From Acanthacorydalis orientalis (Eukaryota; Arthropoda; Insecta; Megaloptera; Corydalidae), in NCBI GenBank assembly GCA_034766995.1, contig CM068313.1, forward strand, positions 61,931,579-61,995,578: a stretch of DNA of 64,000 nt. The letters run 5' to 3'. Position numbers and translations under genes: made by a program. Positions 48,840-61,793 of this stretch are shown one piece after another. The number at the start of each line of letters is the position of its first letter. Position 1 is the first letter of the stretch. The notes beneath the pieces were generated by a model. That model worked only from the letters and a program-made list of their open reading frames with translations, was not told the origin of the DNA and made no database searches.

Positions 48840-49990
48840 TCTACTTATTGAAATGCAGTAATAATTTCATTATTATACGGCAATTAATACGGGAAGAGAG
48901 AAAATACGTGGAGATTATTATCAGAATTAGTATATTCTAGATACATTTTTGCTTTTTATAATTATTTAATCTCACCTACATTCGATACCCTACGTCACTT
49001 TTTCGAAATGTTATTTATTTGTAATTTAGAAAAATATTTGAATTATATTGATTGGATTTCAATCAGATATCTGCCTGAATGTTTGTTAAAAAATGGATAT
49101 TTCCTTAGTTATTTTTCCAATTTATTCCATTAAGTTTGTCTTCGAATTTGAAAAGAATGATTTGTTTTTGTCTACAAACTTTATTTAAAAACGTTGTATT
49201 GTGCAAGATTCAAGCCCAGGATGTGATAATGATTATAATATTTACTTTATTATATTTTCCTCATCAAGTTATGTACGACAGGATTACAATATAAATCTGT
49301 TACATGTTTAAAGTTTGTAAACATTGCTTCGTCAAAGTGCGTATGCAAATGTTGCAAACATTAAAAAATATTTCTTCTTAATAAGCTAAAGGTAAGTGCC
49401 GAGCCATCAAATTACTTATATTTTCGTCATAACATTTTTATATTTAAAAATCAAGTTTAGTGTAAGATACCTTAGTATTTGTAACACACAACAAATAATA
49501 CATAAATTCATGGACAGTTTTATTTGTTCGTCTTTCTTAGCATTTACCTGTTTGAATGATGTCTAACAGCAGGTATATCTTTTGAATACTTGTTTGGAAA
49601 TTCCATATTGTAGATTGAACTAATTGTACTGCACTTATATTATAGGTGTTTTATTATTATATCCTAGTCCTTTACTTCAAATAGTTTGATTCCTTTATTA
49701 ACATGACAAATGGATGAATTTTAAATGCCATTATGTTTTAATCTTATTACAAGGTAAATCGCATTAAAAACCAATGTTACACTCGTGTTTCATGTTTATA
49801 TATTAATTGTAAATATCTCCTGTGTTAAACTTAATGCTATATTTCTCTTATATATTATTTATCTACAGAAATGTTATGATTTTTGGTCTTTCTCGTGAAA
49901 AAGTAGTTATTCAAATCTAATTATGTATGAAGAAATATTTAAATTAGCGTTATTTATATGAATACTTTCTAATTGTAATAGATCTGTTAC
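48840..49990. repeat. Large inverted repeat, left arm
   Basis: Its reverse complement is found at about 54710-55930. Identity is uneven. The outer 400 bp or so are diverged, while the stretch from about 49200 to 49930 is nearly identical, for example GTGCGTATGCAAATGTT and CTAAAGGTAAGTGCCGAGC. An ATGCAAAT octamer lies in the conserved part of both arms. No open frame of note. Confidence 0.9.
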
Positions 49991-50215
49991 TCTAACCTTT
50001 TCATATAATATTTGATTACATATGTTCCAATTTATTTGTCAATCTAAACAGATTAAAAAACTAAACAGTTAATGAAAAGTAGATACAGAGTTAGAGCACG
50101 CATCCGCACGTTCGGCTTTCGCTGTATCAGATATTCTCGTTCCAACGAAATCCGAAAATATTAAATGAAAAATTACGGAAATAAACCAATTTCAAAAAAA
50201 TAAACGTAAAACTGT

Positions 50216-50705
50216 ATTTATCCCATTCACTGCCGGGAAAATTAAGCACGTCTTGCCCTGGATTCCAAATGTTTATTTTAGAAAAAATCGCGAAATTTCT
50301 TAAAATTCAATATTAACTAATTGCAAATATAGTATTTGAGTGGCATTAATAATGTTTTGAAAAAAACGCTAAGATATCTTAAAATTTTTAATGAAATTTT
50401 TAAAATATCTTGAAATTTTTATACTTAGTGCCGACTACGAGATTTCTCCTAATGTCTATTTCATAAAGCTTTCCATACAAAAAAATTATTTTCATTTTGT
50501 TTCATTCTGCAATAATCGTCATCTAACAAATCCCCTCTGGCGACAATCAGTAATACAGATGTATAATGACCCTTACGGGAAAACCCCATACAGAAAATCA
50601 TCAGAAAACCCCAAACTTATCGCACAAATTGAGATATCTCGTAGCCGGAGTCTCGGTACAAACCCTTACTACGAAATACCTCATAGATGGTAGCGAATGA
50701 GTTAA
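50216..50705. repeat. Possible piggyBac-like MITE
   Basis: The left end CCCATTCACTGCC and the reverse complement of the right end (CTCATTCGCTACC) form imperfect terminal inverted repeats. The right end is followed by TTAA, but the left side reads TTAT. Inside, GACTACGAGATTTCTCC and GAGATATCTCGTAGCC are inverted relative to each other. No transposase is encoded. A weak call. Confidence 0.35.
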
Positions 50706-51099
50706 ACTGCGTACAAGATATTTTTTATTACTCTAACGTTCTTCGACAGTTAAGTTAAAACGTCAAAATAACGTTGATTTGAGAGAGAGATATAAAGAGG
50801 ACGTAGAACAAACATAATAATGCATTTAATGATTATTTAATGTCGGTAATGTCCAACTGCGACTAATTTATCAGTTAAACTTTATTATAAATATGTAAGA
50901 GAAAAACGATTTATATGTGAGTTTGCCACCATCGGCGGATAGGTCTTGGAACGTTAGATGTCCCGTGGGTACGGAAGGACTACTGCACTATTAAATATAA
51001 AATAATTATAAAAATAATAGTATAAGAATAAAACTTATAATACGAGTATTGGCATTTTTTTTCAATTTTTAATAGTAATAAACATGTTTATAATAATGT

Positions 51100-51102
<3 letters not shown>

Positions 51103-51136
<34 letters not shown>
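51103..51136. repeat. (TA)n microsatellite
   Basis: Pure TA tract just before the first of three tandem units. Confidence 0.9.
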
Positions 51137-51145
<9 letters not shown>

Positions 51146-51149
51146 TAAG

Positions 51150-52061
51150 GTATTGGTTTTGAAGCAAATACAAGGGTTTTGTTACTTATTTTACTTCCAT
51201 TACAATGACCATTTTAAAAGTAGACTATATTTCGTATTCCCAGAAATATAAACACATGTCTAAAACATTCAATGCTCGATGGGACAAATCTAAATCTGTC
51301 CGAACGACCATACTTTATTGCCGCACTGTAGGTAACTGAAAAATTCTAGGAAAAACAGGCACCCGTTTTTACAATACAATTCTCTTTTCACCTCACTAAA
51401 GGTTACCATTTTTTTCTGATTAGAAAAATTCGAACATGATTATTGATCATATTTGTTTCTTGCCTAATGAAACTCAAAGTCTAAGAAACAAAAAAATAGA
51501 CCTGTATGTATGTGAATATTTATTTCTCACTTACAATTTTTTGTCTTCTTTGTCACTTTTCTTCTTTTGTCTTCTTTGTAACATTTCATTATTTCATTCC
51601 GATTAATTTCCATACTATTTATGTAACAAATAACTCTTTAAAAAAAGCGCCACTAGCTGTGACCCTGTTAAAGAAGAATTTAAGTAATATGCTAGGACGT
51701 TAGGATCAGGTATCGGGATTTTGTTATTGATTTTACTGCCGTTGCAGATAATATATGGGAAATACGCTGTAATTCATTTCTAAGAAATGTAAACACATCA
51801 AAAATATTCCCAATCGATGCTCGATTGAGACAAATGTAAATCTGCCCGAACGACCATCATTTATTATTCCATTGTAAATAATATTGCATTCTAGGAAGAA
51901 TAGACATCTGTTTTTACAATAGAATTCTCTTTTCTGAGTATGATTATTGATCATTTTTGTTTCTTGCTTCATGAAACTCACTGAAGTCTAAGAAACAAAA
52001 AATAAACCTGCTTATGTATGTACGTGTGTGTATGTATGTGTATATATATAAATATATATAC

Positions 52062-52117
<56 letters not shown>

Positions 52118-52778
52118 ATGTATGGGCGTATGTGTATACCTGCTTATCATATATAAATTTTTGTCTTCTTTGTTATTCCATTCCGACATTTTCTTATTTC
52201 ATTCTGATGAATTTTCATACTATTTATGTAACAATTAACTCTGGAAAAAGCGCCACAAGCTTCAGTCCTATTAAGAGGCATCTAGGTAACACGCAGGAAC
52301 GTTTGGAGCAGGCATCGAGGTTTTGTTATTGATTTTACTTCCCATGCAACTAATGCATAGGAAATACACTGTAATTCACTTTCTAAGAAATGTAAACACT
52401 TATCTAAAATATTCACAAATAATTCCCCTCCCCCATGACAAAAGTTAAAAATTGTCAGAAGTGAGCATCGTTTATTACCGCACCTTAGAAACTTAACAAA
52501 CTAAAAACTTAAGTAAAAAAATTCTTGGAAGATCAGACATCCGTTCTTCCAGATCAAGATTCCTTTCACAGCATAAACTTGATTGCTCCAAACAAATGTT
52601 CATGTATTAACAATTAATCACTTCTGTTTATTGCTCATATTGAACATAATGGTGAAGAAACATAAAAAAATCTAAAATTTTAAAGATTAAAAACCATACA
52701 AATTTTAATCATTCATATATATATATATATATACACATACATATATATATACACATCCATACATGTATATATATATAT

Positions 52779-52833
<55 letters not shown>

Positions 52834-52860
52834 GACAATAATATTCGAATGATCAGTTAA
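51150..52860. repeat. Three tandem units of about 540-600 bp
   Basis: Units begin near 51177, 51719 and 52321 with TTTTGTTA(C/T)T(G/T)ATTTTACT. They share in order: TAAACAC, a TCCGAACGACCAT-like segment, ACCCGTTTTTACAATA-like and GAATTCTCTTTTC-like segments, TTGATCATTTTTGTTTCTTGC, TTTGTCTTCTTTGT, and AAAGCGCCAC. Units 2 and 3 contain a (TA)n tract at matching positions (about 52043-52110 and 52715-52830) that unit 1 lacks. Non-coding. Confidence 0.88.
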
Positions 52861-53034
52861 ATGTAACAGAAAATTAAACAAATTTCGAACTTTCAATTTT
52901 AAGAGGCTTTTAAATTACATATTTTTTTTATTTGGTTATGATAGATATATGAAGCTTCAATTTACGGGTATATTTAATCGAATCGTTACTGTTTTTTTGC
53001 AGCGCGTACCCGTTTTTTAACTTTTATTTCAATT

Positions 53035-53357
53035 CATGAAATAAAATGCTTAAACTCAATGTCTATAACAGTTGACAGATAAAATTAATGTGCCTTAGTA
53101 AATAAGTAAGGTTATATTTAAAATTTCTGACTACACTTGTATTATTAGTAATCAAAAAATATTTCCGAAACGTCTTCTTTTCATTAGATTACATTTAGAA
53201 TGACGAGACGTTGTTTTTAAGAAATTATAATTGTAATTATTAAGAGTATTATATCGGAAAAACTGTTTTTAATTCTTAAATACAAACGGGAAGTGTTCTC
53301 TCTCGGGATAAATTTGATTACAACATCTGTGAAAATTGTACTGCATATGTATGTATG

Positions 53358-53445
<88 letters not shown>

Positions 53446-53890
53446 TATGCAATGTAAAAGTCGTTGATACATTGACAAATATCAAAATGATTATTTTATT
53501 TGTCAATATACCAATAGCTGAGTATATAAATTAAGATTACAGTACTACATAAACTATTTTAAGGAAATGGATTATTTTTATAATATGCACGAACAATTTT
53601 CACAGATGTTGTAATCAAATTTATCCTGAGAGAATACTTTTCCCGTTTGTATTTAAGAATTAAACAGTTTTTCGATATAATACTCTTAATAATTAAAATT
53701 TCTTAAAAACAACGTCTCGTTATTCTAAACGTAATCTAATGGAAACAAGACATTTCGAAAATATTTTTTCATTACTAATTACACTAGTATGGTTTAGATA
53801 TTTTGAATATAATCGTACTTAGTTACTAACACCCATTAATATGTCGGTCAATTTTTATAGACATTGTGTCTAAGTTTAAGAATTCTGTTT
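53035..53890. repeat. Palindrome P1 with (TA)n centre
   Basis: Left arm about 53035-53350 pairs with right arm about 53585-53890. For example, AAACTGTTTTTAATTCTTAAATAC pairs with GTATTTAAGAATTAAACAGTTT, and AATGTCTATAA pairs with TTATAGACATTGT. The centre holds two long TA tracts (53358-53441). It could form a cruciform or hairpin RNA. No coding content. Confidence 0.88.
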
Positions 53891-53894
53891 CGTG

Positions 53895-54183
53895 GATTGA
53901 AACAGAATACTTAAATCTATATGCCCCACTGATTTAGACTTTTTACTGTAAAAGATATTCATTATTTTTCAAGAAAGGGTTATAAGAATCAGTCAGCTAA
54001 AGTGTCATTATTGAATTTTCCGCCTAAAACCGCTCGAACAGGATTTTGGAGCTTTTAATGCCCACAGATGACACTTACATAAATTAAGCAAGTGTTACAT
54101 TTTTTAATAATTCAATTAGTACAAAACTAATATAGCAAACAATCGGATTGAAATAGTGAAGTGTTCGAGATACATAATTATTC

Positions 54184-54230
<47 letters not shown>

Positions 54231-54670
54231 TATATACAGATAGATATATATGCATATATGTATGTATATATATACATATATATGTATATATATATATATA
54301 TGGGTGTATATATATATATATATATATATATGTGTACACACACACACACACATGTATAAATATATGAATATATATCATGTATCTCAAACAATTCACTATT
54401 TCATTCCAATTGTTTACTATATTATTTTTATACTAATTGAATTATTAAAAAAATGTAACTCTTGCTTAAATCTTATTAAAGAGCACATGCTAGTGCCATC
54501 TGTGGACATTAAAAACTCCAAAAATCCTGTTCGAGGGATTTCAGGCGAAAAATTCAATAGTGATACATTAGTTGACTGATACTCATAAACTTTTTTTTTT
54601 AAAAAAAACAGTATCTTTTACAGAAAGAAATCTTAATGAGTATCATATAGATTTGAGAATAAATAAAATA
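53895..54670. repeat. Palindrome P2 with (TA)n/(CA)n centre
   Basis: Left arm about 53905-54190 pairs with right arm about 54365-54670. For example, TTTTAATAATTCAATTAGTA pairs with TACTAATTGAATTATTAAAA, and CGAACAGGATTTTGGAG pairs with a near copy at about 54515-54535. The centre is an interrupted TA tract with a short CA tract (54190-54360). It stands directly beside P1. Confidence 0.88.
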
Positions 54671-54709
54671 ATATTCAAGAGACTTACATTAAGAGTATGA
54701 AAAAGTAAT

Positions 54710-55930
54710 ATGGAAAATTACTTCTAACGGGTCAATATGAATAACGATAATTTAAATATTTCTTCATACATGATTTGAATAACTACTCTTTCACGAGAAA
54801 GACCAAAAATCATAACATTTCTGTAGATAAATAATATATAAGAGAAATATAGCAATAAGTTTAACATAACAGATATTTAAAATTTATACATAAACATGAA
54901 ACATGAGTATAACATTGGTTTTTAATACGATTTACCTTGTAATAAGATTAAAACATAATGGCATTTAAAATTCATTCGTCTACATCGTGTTAACAATATA
55001 AGTGATTAATGTTATCCGTAAAACTAAATGTTAATAAAGTGAATCAAACTATTTGAAGTAAACGCCTAGGATATAATAATACAAACACCTATAACATAAG
55101 TGCAGTACAATTAGTTCAATGTACAATATGGAATTTCCAAACAAGTATTCAGAAGATATACCTGCTGTTAGACATCATTCAAACAGGTAAATGCTAAGAA
55201 AGAGAAACAAATAAAACTGTACATGAAATTATGTATTATTTGTTGTGTGTTACAAGTACTAAGGTATCTTACACTAAACTTGATTTTTAAATATAAAAAT
55301 GTTATAACGAAAATATAGTAAGTAATTTGATAGCTCGGCACTTACCTTTAGCTTATTAAGAAGAAATATTTTTTAATGTTTATAACATTTGCATACGCAC
55401 TTTGACGAAGCAATGTTTACAAACTCAAAACATGTAACAGATTTAAATTGTAATCCTGCCGTACATAACTTGAGCAGGAAAATATAATAAAGTAAATATT
55501 ATAATCATTATCACACTCTGTACTTGAACCTTGCACACTACACCCGTTTACAAATAAAATGTGTAAATAATAACCAATTTTTTTACAAATCACCGAAATC
55601 TCAAATGTGGAAACAAATTTGGGAAGTGAAATAAAATGAAAAAAAAACTAGGGAAACGTTGCTTTCCCGCCAATAACAGTCTGAGAGATACCTGATCGAA
55701 ATCTAATCAATATATTTCAAGTAATTACCTAATTTATAGATAAAAGACCTTGTTCCGAGAAAGTGTCATAAAGTATCTCCAGTGTAGGTGAGATTAAATG
55801 ATGATATATATAGTAAAAATACCTACTTAGAATATACTTATTTAGATAATGAGCACTACGTACTTTCTCTGTTTTACCGCATTAATTATATAATAAATTG
55901 TTATCGTACTTATTTCAATAAATAACAAAA
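54710..55930. repeat. Large inverted repeat, right arm
   Basis: Reverse complement of the arm at 48840-49990; see that entry. The 4.7 kb between the arms carry no recognisable gene. A foldback-type element, or an ordinary inverted duplication, would both explain it. Confidence 0.9.
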
Positions 55931-58600
55931 AAGCACACATACACATAAGCAATTCGTAGTATAACATGAAAATTTTTCTTCTTTTTTTTTGAAAAAGTTC
56001 ATAAAAATTAACATAACAAAAGACAATGTGAAAATTTGTAACAAATTTCTGTACTCTAATCTTTAGTGAATATAATATTTTAAATAAATGTCATCAGTTT
56101 TACACTGAATTCGTATACATCTCTTTTGGTTTATACCATGAGAGAGCTACATACACATGTGACTAATGTTAATCATTAGTATATATATTATTTCTTTAAT
56201 ATATATATATATATATAAACATGTAACAAAAACATCCTGTTGAGGTCATTATTTAGGATAAGAAAATGTATATAAAGCTGAATTGGAAACAATAAGGTCT
56301 CTGATACTATTAAAATAGTTTTTGACTCAAATCCTCTCGAGTGATTTGTTGTTTTTAACAAATTATTAATTATTATTTAAAACAAAATTGGCACCAAATC
56401 GTATTGAACGTGGGTCAAACTACACTATGCTTCGATTTTCAGGGAATTCATTACCATATATCATAGACAAAAACTTTTTTATACATTTAGTGGTTTCTTA
56501 CCCCTTTTGTTTAATTCCTATCTACGGATGTACGTATGTAACTTTCAAAACATATGTAATTGGTGTATTTTTGTAAGAAAATAATATCACTATATCTTAC
56601 TGGTCCCCTGAACTTAACAAAAAAAAATAGACAAATACATACTATCTGAATTAATATTAAATAAAAAATAGTTCGAATTGAATTTAACTTCATTTCGAAG
56701 AAAAAAATATATCGATTTGTTTTAATGTTATTTATAAAAACAAAATAAATAATTTTATGCAACAGCGCATTAAAAATTATAACAAGCGTGAGTACAACCT
56801 AGTTTACTGATTGATGGTGAATCATAATTTTCAACGAATAATATCTACAGTATAAAGGACCGCATACACTATCAGTTTGGCCTCCAGTTCTGCTGATCAG
56901 TCAAACCTAGAGTTTTAATTGATTAGACTGTGTGAACACACACATCTCAGATTTAACTGAACATTGTACTTACTGGCAATTTTTTTATCTGCTCGCCCGG
57001 GTGGAGACGCCATATTTTATATAAACACTTCTAGGTAGTTTTTTTTCTGACATTGCAAGGAGTATCGAATTACTAAAATTATTTTACCATTATTTTGAAT
57101 TATGCAATTTGACAAAATATCAATTTTCGAAAACTTGTACCCTTCTAACGGTAAAATATACTTGCAACATCACCAAAAACATATATTTTTTAAATTGTGC
57201 ACTAGTAAGAAATTTAATAAAAAAAAAAATGATTATTCTTTGATGGAAGTTTTAAAATTAACTTGTATGTTAAATGGTTCGACTCTAATTTAATTTTTAG
57301 CTAACTAAAAATAACATAAAAAAAACTAGGCTTATTACAAGAAGAGAAACAACAACTGAACGATTTAACTGAAACTACAACACACTCTCAAATTTTACTT
57401 CCGTCCTGTTGGTCGGACAGATAAATGGATGGAATTTCTTTCATTTGTTCAGTCTAAGTGGTACTACACATCCTCATTTTATCGTACTGATCAATTGATT
57501 GATCACCCATACACTATCAGGCAAACTGATTGTATATGTAGGGTCCTGGACATTAAGACTTGCGCACATTAGGACGGATCGATACATCCCAAGACAAATA
57601 TTGGTTATTTGATTTTTGAGACTTCCGCAACTGTAGCTATGTGGTGGGGTTTTCTTTTCTACTAACGATAAACAACAGCGAAAACTAGCCCCCCAAAAAA
57701 AACTAAACTAGGACACGTATAGCATTCTATCGCATTGCAGTGCAAAATTACATGGATCGCTTCCACACATTTTATGTTTCATCACACCTCTGACGGTGCG
57801 GGCCGTATCGATTGATTAGCTGGCGGCGAATTTTTGCACGACCGCTGCGGCCGGTCCTGTCGTGGGACAGTGTGCGGTGATAAATTTGAAAATTAAAGCG
57901 TGGAATTAAAAAATTAAGAAGCAATTAAAAAATGAAGTTCATTAGTTTGTAGCTTAATTTCATTCAATAAACACCCCCGCATAATAAACGCGAAAAATTT
58001 AAAAACATTGAATATAATGAGATAAAGTATACGCACATTATACTAATGTTAAGTTGTTAATTATTTAAATACACTGCAGGCTGACTGAAATGACATTTTT
58101 CTAAAAATATGCACCGTAACTAGTAGATACTTTCTAATTATTTAAAGTTTATTTCTGTCAGAATATACTAATTTAGAAAATTTATCACGAGACATTCTAA
58201 AATATCGACAAAATGTCTTCTCACAAGCAAACATTGAAAAGAGTATGAAATTTCGAAATCTCTTTCTTTTCAAGCAGATATCATGTGACATCTCATATTC
58301 TACGTTTTCGTTTTTGAAGTTAAAATTGGAGTGGGGTGGGGTGTTGCTGCGTACGAATGTGTGTATAGTTTTATATATTTAAGCTATCACAATCCATTTG
58401 TTTCATTTTTAATTTATGATGATGCAGACTTTGCTAAATATAGGCAGAGATATGTGAAGATAATATATCCTGTAGTCTATTAATACTGTACGTGTTGTTA
58501 CACTCGTAACAATTTAAAAATTTACCCGACGGAAAAATATATCGACGATCGACTATGAATAAATCAAGCCTAGATTCAAATTTCATTGTGTGTTTATTCA
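55931..58600. other. AT-rich intergenic stretch
   Basis: No gene is recognised. A short (TA)n tract lies at about 56198-56217. The phrase CATACACTATCAG occurs at about 56870 and 57508, perhaps from a small unrecognised element. 57790-57890 is locally GC-rich without a motif. Confidence 0.45.
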
Positions 58601-58629
58601 GCAGTCATCTAACTAGAACAACGCGCTTA

Positions 58630-58860
58630 TCGCACGGCGACAAATTCAAATTGTCGCTCTAACAGAACCTATAACATTTATATTTATACTAAATGAACGG
58701 AAAAGTAATCGAAGACTGACAATAAACTGTTCGACAATGAATGCATTCCACATTCAAATCATCACCAAACACGATAATAATTTATTCAGTACAATATTTA
58801 ACAAGCAATGCAACGCGTGTACATTGCGAGGCGGCAAATTCAAATTGTCGCTCTAACAGC
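58630..58860. repeat. Direct repeat with a hairpin core, spacing about 194 bp
   Basis: GGCGACAAATTCAAATTGTC (about 58637) and GGCGGCAAATTCAAATTGTC (about 58831), each followed by GCTCTAACAG, are direct copies. The first holds a GCGACAA/TTGTCGC stem. They may be terminal pieces of an unrecognised element. Confidence 0.6.
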
Positions 58861-59069
58861 CCATACCATAAAATGTATATTCATAGTAAATATATAAACA
58901 GTGTTGTTTCCTGCTAAAATTGAGTTTACCAGGAAATAAATATTTAAAAACAATATTTTATATTTACAGTTTGAAGTTTCACTTCGAAAGCGCGTGGCTT
59001 TACACAATTTTTTATTTTGTTTTATCTTCTTTTCGAACAACTCTCGAAATAGATATTCTTCGTCTAAAC

Positions 59070-59438
59070 CCGGGGTTTTTAACCTCTCAGGTGTACCTCT
59101 TCCGGGGAGGTGTGATTGTGTGATCCTTTATAAAACAAACGCAAGAAATCGGTTGAATTGCAGGTATGACATTCGGATAGCTTTGTTTAAGATTGTAACC
59201 CGAATTTGTGGTCTCATTGATCAAAAGAAGCAACAAGTATCTCATTAAAATGCAATGAGAACTTGAAGTAACTTTATGATCCATGCTGGAAGGTAACAAA
59301 ATGTTCCTGAAGAATTAATTTTTTTACTATACCAGTATTATATCTTAGAATGTTAAAATTTCAAATCAATTACATAATTTGAGTTATTTGCTTACGAAAA
59401 GCGGGGAGGTGGGAGACTAAAAGGGTTGAGAATCCCTG
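59070..59438. mobile_element. Non-autonomous hAT-like MITE
   Basis: The right end, read inward, is CAGGGATTCTCAACC, a classic hAT terminal sequence. The left end, CCGGGGTTTTTAACC, is a degraded partner, and the GGGGAGGTG blocks inside both ends also pair. The length is 369 bp and no transposase is present. The 8-bp flanks (GTCTAAAC and ATGTTACT) do not match, so a target duplication is not supported. Confidence 0.55.
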
Positions 59439-61300
59439 ATGTTACTATCAGTTTTAAATATGTCCGGTAGAAAGCGGTTTCTGACGGTAATTGAATATGG
59501 TATTTTCGATAATGAATTCTATGATTACATTTAATTTTATTAAAATCCATTAATTATAATATTATAAAATTCATTATTGTTTCTATATATAAAAATTTTT
59601 TAAAATCAACACATTTATTCATTTCTTAACAGCGATTTTATGCAACGTCTGATGGTATTTTTTTTGCTAAACACAGAAATACATCTTAGACGGAATATCA
59701 TAATGTACAAAAACTTATTCTAGTTTCAATAAAATTAAACTATTCTTTCAAAATCATCGAATTTTATGCATTAGTGTACCATTACCGCAAATATATAGGA
59801 ATTTGATTGTTGTACATAAATTGACAATTAAACACACTTGTTTTTAATTTTTCCGACAATTACATAAATTACAACTGTACAATAATTAAGAATGCATTGT
59901 TTGTTTTAATCACGGATAGACAAACTTTTTCAAAATAAGAAAATAATACACAAGGAAATACTTTCATGATTCTGTACAATTGAACAAAACAATAATCAAG
60001 ACTTTAAATAAAAATTAAAAGATTAAAGCATATCAGTTGTATTTCAACGTTCTATAAAATACAGAAACGTTTTTTTCATCTCCGTAAAGCGGAAAGAATG
60101 TTTTAATAATTATAAAGAAATAAAGCTCGACATGTATTAGCTTCATTGAAATATGTTGAACAATAATGTGAAAACGTTTAATGCTTTTAAATAATTGGAA
60201 AAAAAAATCAAAAATTGTTTTCCTCATTTTACAAATACGATTATTGCTATTAACGTGTAATATTTAACGAGAAGTAATATTTTGTATACTTGCGAGATTA
60301 GAAAGTATATAATAAAAGTAAATTCAATTTCGATTTCAATTAAAGATTGAACTTCAGTGATCAAACTGATTCAATGCAAATATAAATTATAACATGCATG
60401 ATTAAAAAAACGAGTTACCTTTGATACGCGAACTGTTGAATTTTTCACGATACACAAATGAAGAACTGTTTAACATATTTATCTCGTTTGGTGTCCGTAA
60501 AATATGACAGTATACCATCACAGCACAGGTCTTACACGAACAGCGCAGATTAATTGAATCGGTGAACGTACGAGTAAACTTTGAATATGTTTTTGCAATA
60601 ATTAAAAAAACCAAAAACAAAAATATACAAACAAAAAAACAAAATACAGAAAATAGAGAACGATCAAGAAATTTCAAGGCGACGAAAAACCAATACAATG
60701 ATATTATTTACCGCCGATTAATCACTACACTATACAATATAGAATGATACAATTATTAAAACAACAATAAAAAAAATGTCGTTTAGTACAAAAAAAAAAT
60801 AAAAAATGTGTTGAATGAATCATTAATACACAACTGTTGAAAATGTTACACAGAACTCGAGAAAATGAAAAAAAGAAAACGAAGACATAAAAACCAAACG
60901 AATTAAAAACAAAACGATGTTAACTCTGAGACACGCAAAGCAATACTGCGCGCGCTGAAATGTCCGAAAGTGTACACAACACAAACATCGTCAGGTGACT
61001 AAGCAATGCGGGTGGCTTTCCAACCAATCAGTGGCAAGAGACGACGGTCAACTATTGAGTCGTAACGGAAAAAACACTCTCACTCTCACCACCACAGTAT
61101 CAGCGTATCTTTCTCCTTTTCTAGAAGCAACATTACACAAGCACGCACTACGGTTCTTCGCGCACGGTTTTAAAACATGAAAAAATGCAACCTTGTTTCT
61201 ATAGAGGCGCACACCTTGTGGTTTTTTTCGCGACTGATTTTAAAAACGCGCGCTTACATTTCGATACGTGTGATTTAAAATCTCCGGTCGTTCTGTGATC
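59439..61300. other. Intergenic stretch, GC-richer toward the right end
   Basis: No gene is recognised. The last 350 bp (about 60940-61290) are richer in CG and contain GCGCGC tracts and a CCAAT (about 61022), so a promoter is conceivable, but no reading frame supports it. Confidence 0.4.
61296..61300. repeat. Copia target site duplication, left copy (TGATC)
   Basis: TGATC is repeated at 61960-61964 directly outside the right LTR. Five-base duplications are normal for copia. Confidence 0.85.
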
Positions 61301-61331
61301 TGATGTTTGCGGATATAAATAAATGAATATC

Positions 61332-61591
61332 ATCAGCTTTTCAATTATTCCAGATTTGTTTCGGTGTCGTCGCGTCTCTGATATGGAGTAAATCGATCGA
61401 TCTACAGAAATCACTAGTTTTGCTTTCGCTTTTGCTATGTTCTTTGGGTTTGAAAAGGCAGTTTCATCCCCTTCGACACATTTCCACAAGTCCTCATGTT
61501 CCAAGTAGGATTGGATGGTGAATTTCCAATCGTTATCATCAGACATACCTTTTAATTTTTCTATTGCGAGCAAAATGTTTGCTGATGTCAT
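61332..61591 (-). pseudogene. Copia gag, N-terminal remnant
   Basis: The minus frame from ATG 61589-61591 reads MTSANILLAIEKLKGMSDDN, then DWKFTIQSYLEHEDLWKCVE, the first part of a copia Gag, which forms the element's particle. It aligns well with the gag remnant at 44400-44690 (DWKFTLQAYLEHDDLW). After SVDRSIYSIS the family sequence continues with damage (TRRHRNKSGIIEKL) and then joins the left LTR end. The open frame runs on to 61199, but everything past 61331 is LTR and flanking DNA, not gag. Confidence 0.85.
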
Positions 61592-61778
61592 CTTTCTTTT
61601 CTTCTTTTAATAAATCTCTAAGAGTCCAAACAAACACAGACCACGTATCGATTTCTTAGGTTGGTCCAAAATTATTTTTTTTTTGCGGTATTTTACTGAT
61701 ATAAAATAAATTCGTCACAATAAATATTGTATTCACTGTATAGTTTTATATTTTCACTGTTTATTTATATCTGTTGTG

Positions 61779-61793
61779 CCTGGGCCCATAACC
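61779..61793 (-). promoter_or_regulatory. Copia primer binding site, internal tRNA-iMet type
   Basis: On the minus strand the LTR end ATATCA is followed at once by GGTTATGGGCCCAGG. Drosophila copia has the same GGTTATGGGCCCAG, which pairs with an internal part of initiator tRNA-Met (half-tRNA priming). Confidence 0.92.

Noticed and set aside
53269..54579. Several Tyr-Ile-rich open frames, also at 3739-3936 and 51944-52332
   Set aside because: Translations of (TA)n tracts, not proteins.
56860..57540. Possible transposon bounded by CATACACTATCAG motifs
   Set aside because: The two copies are in the same orientation and the flanks do not pair, so no terminal inverted repeat or target duplication can be shown.
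61199..61331. C-terminal part of the copia gag open frame
   Set aside because: This stretch is the LTR remnant (61301-61331) and flanking DNA beyond the target duplication, so the open frame there is accidental.
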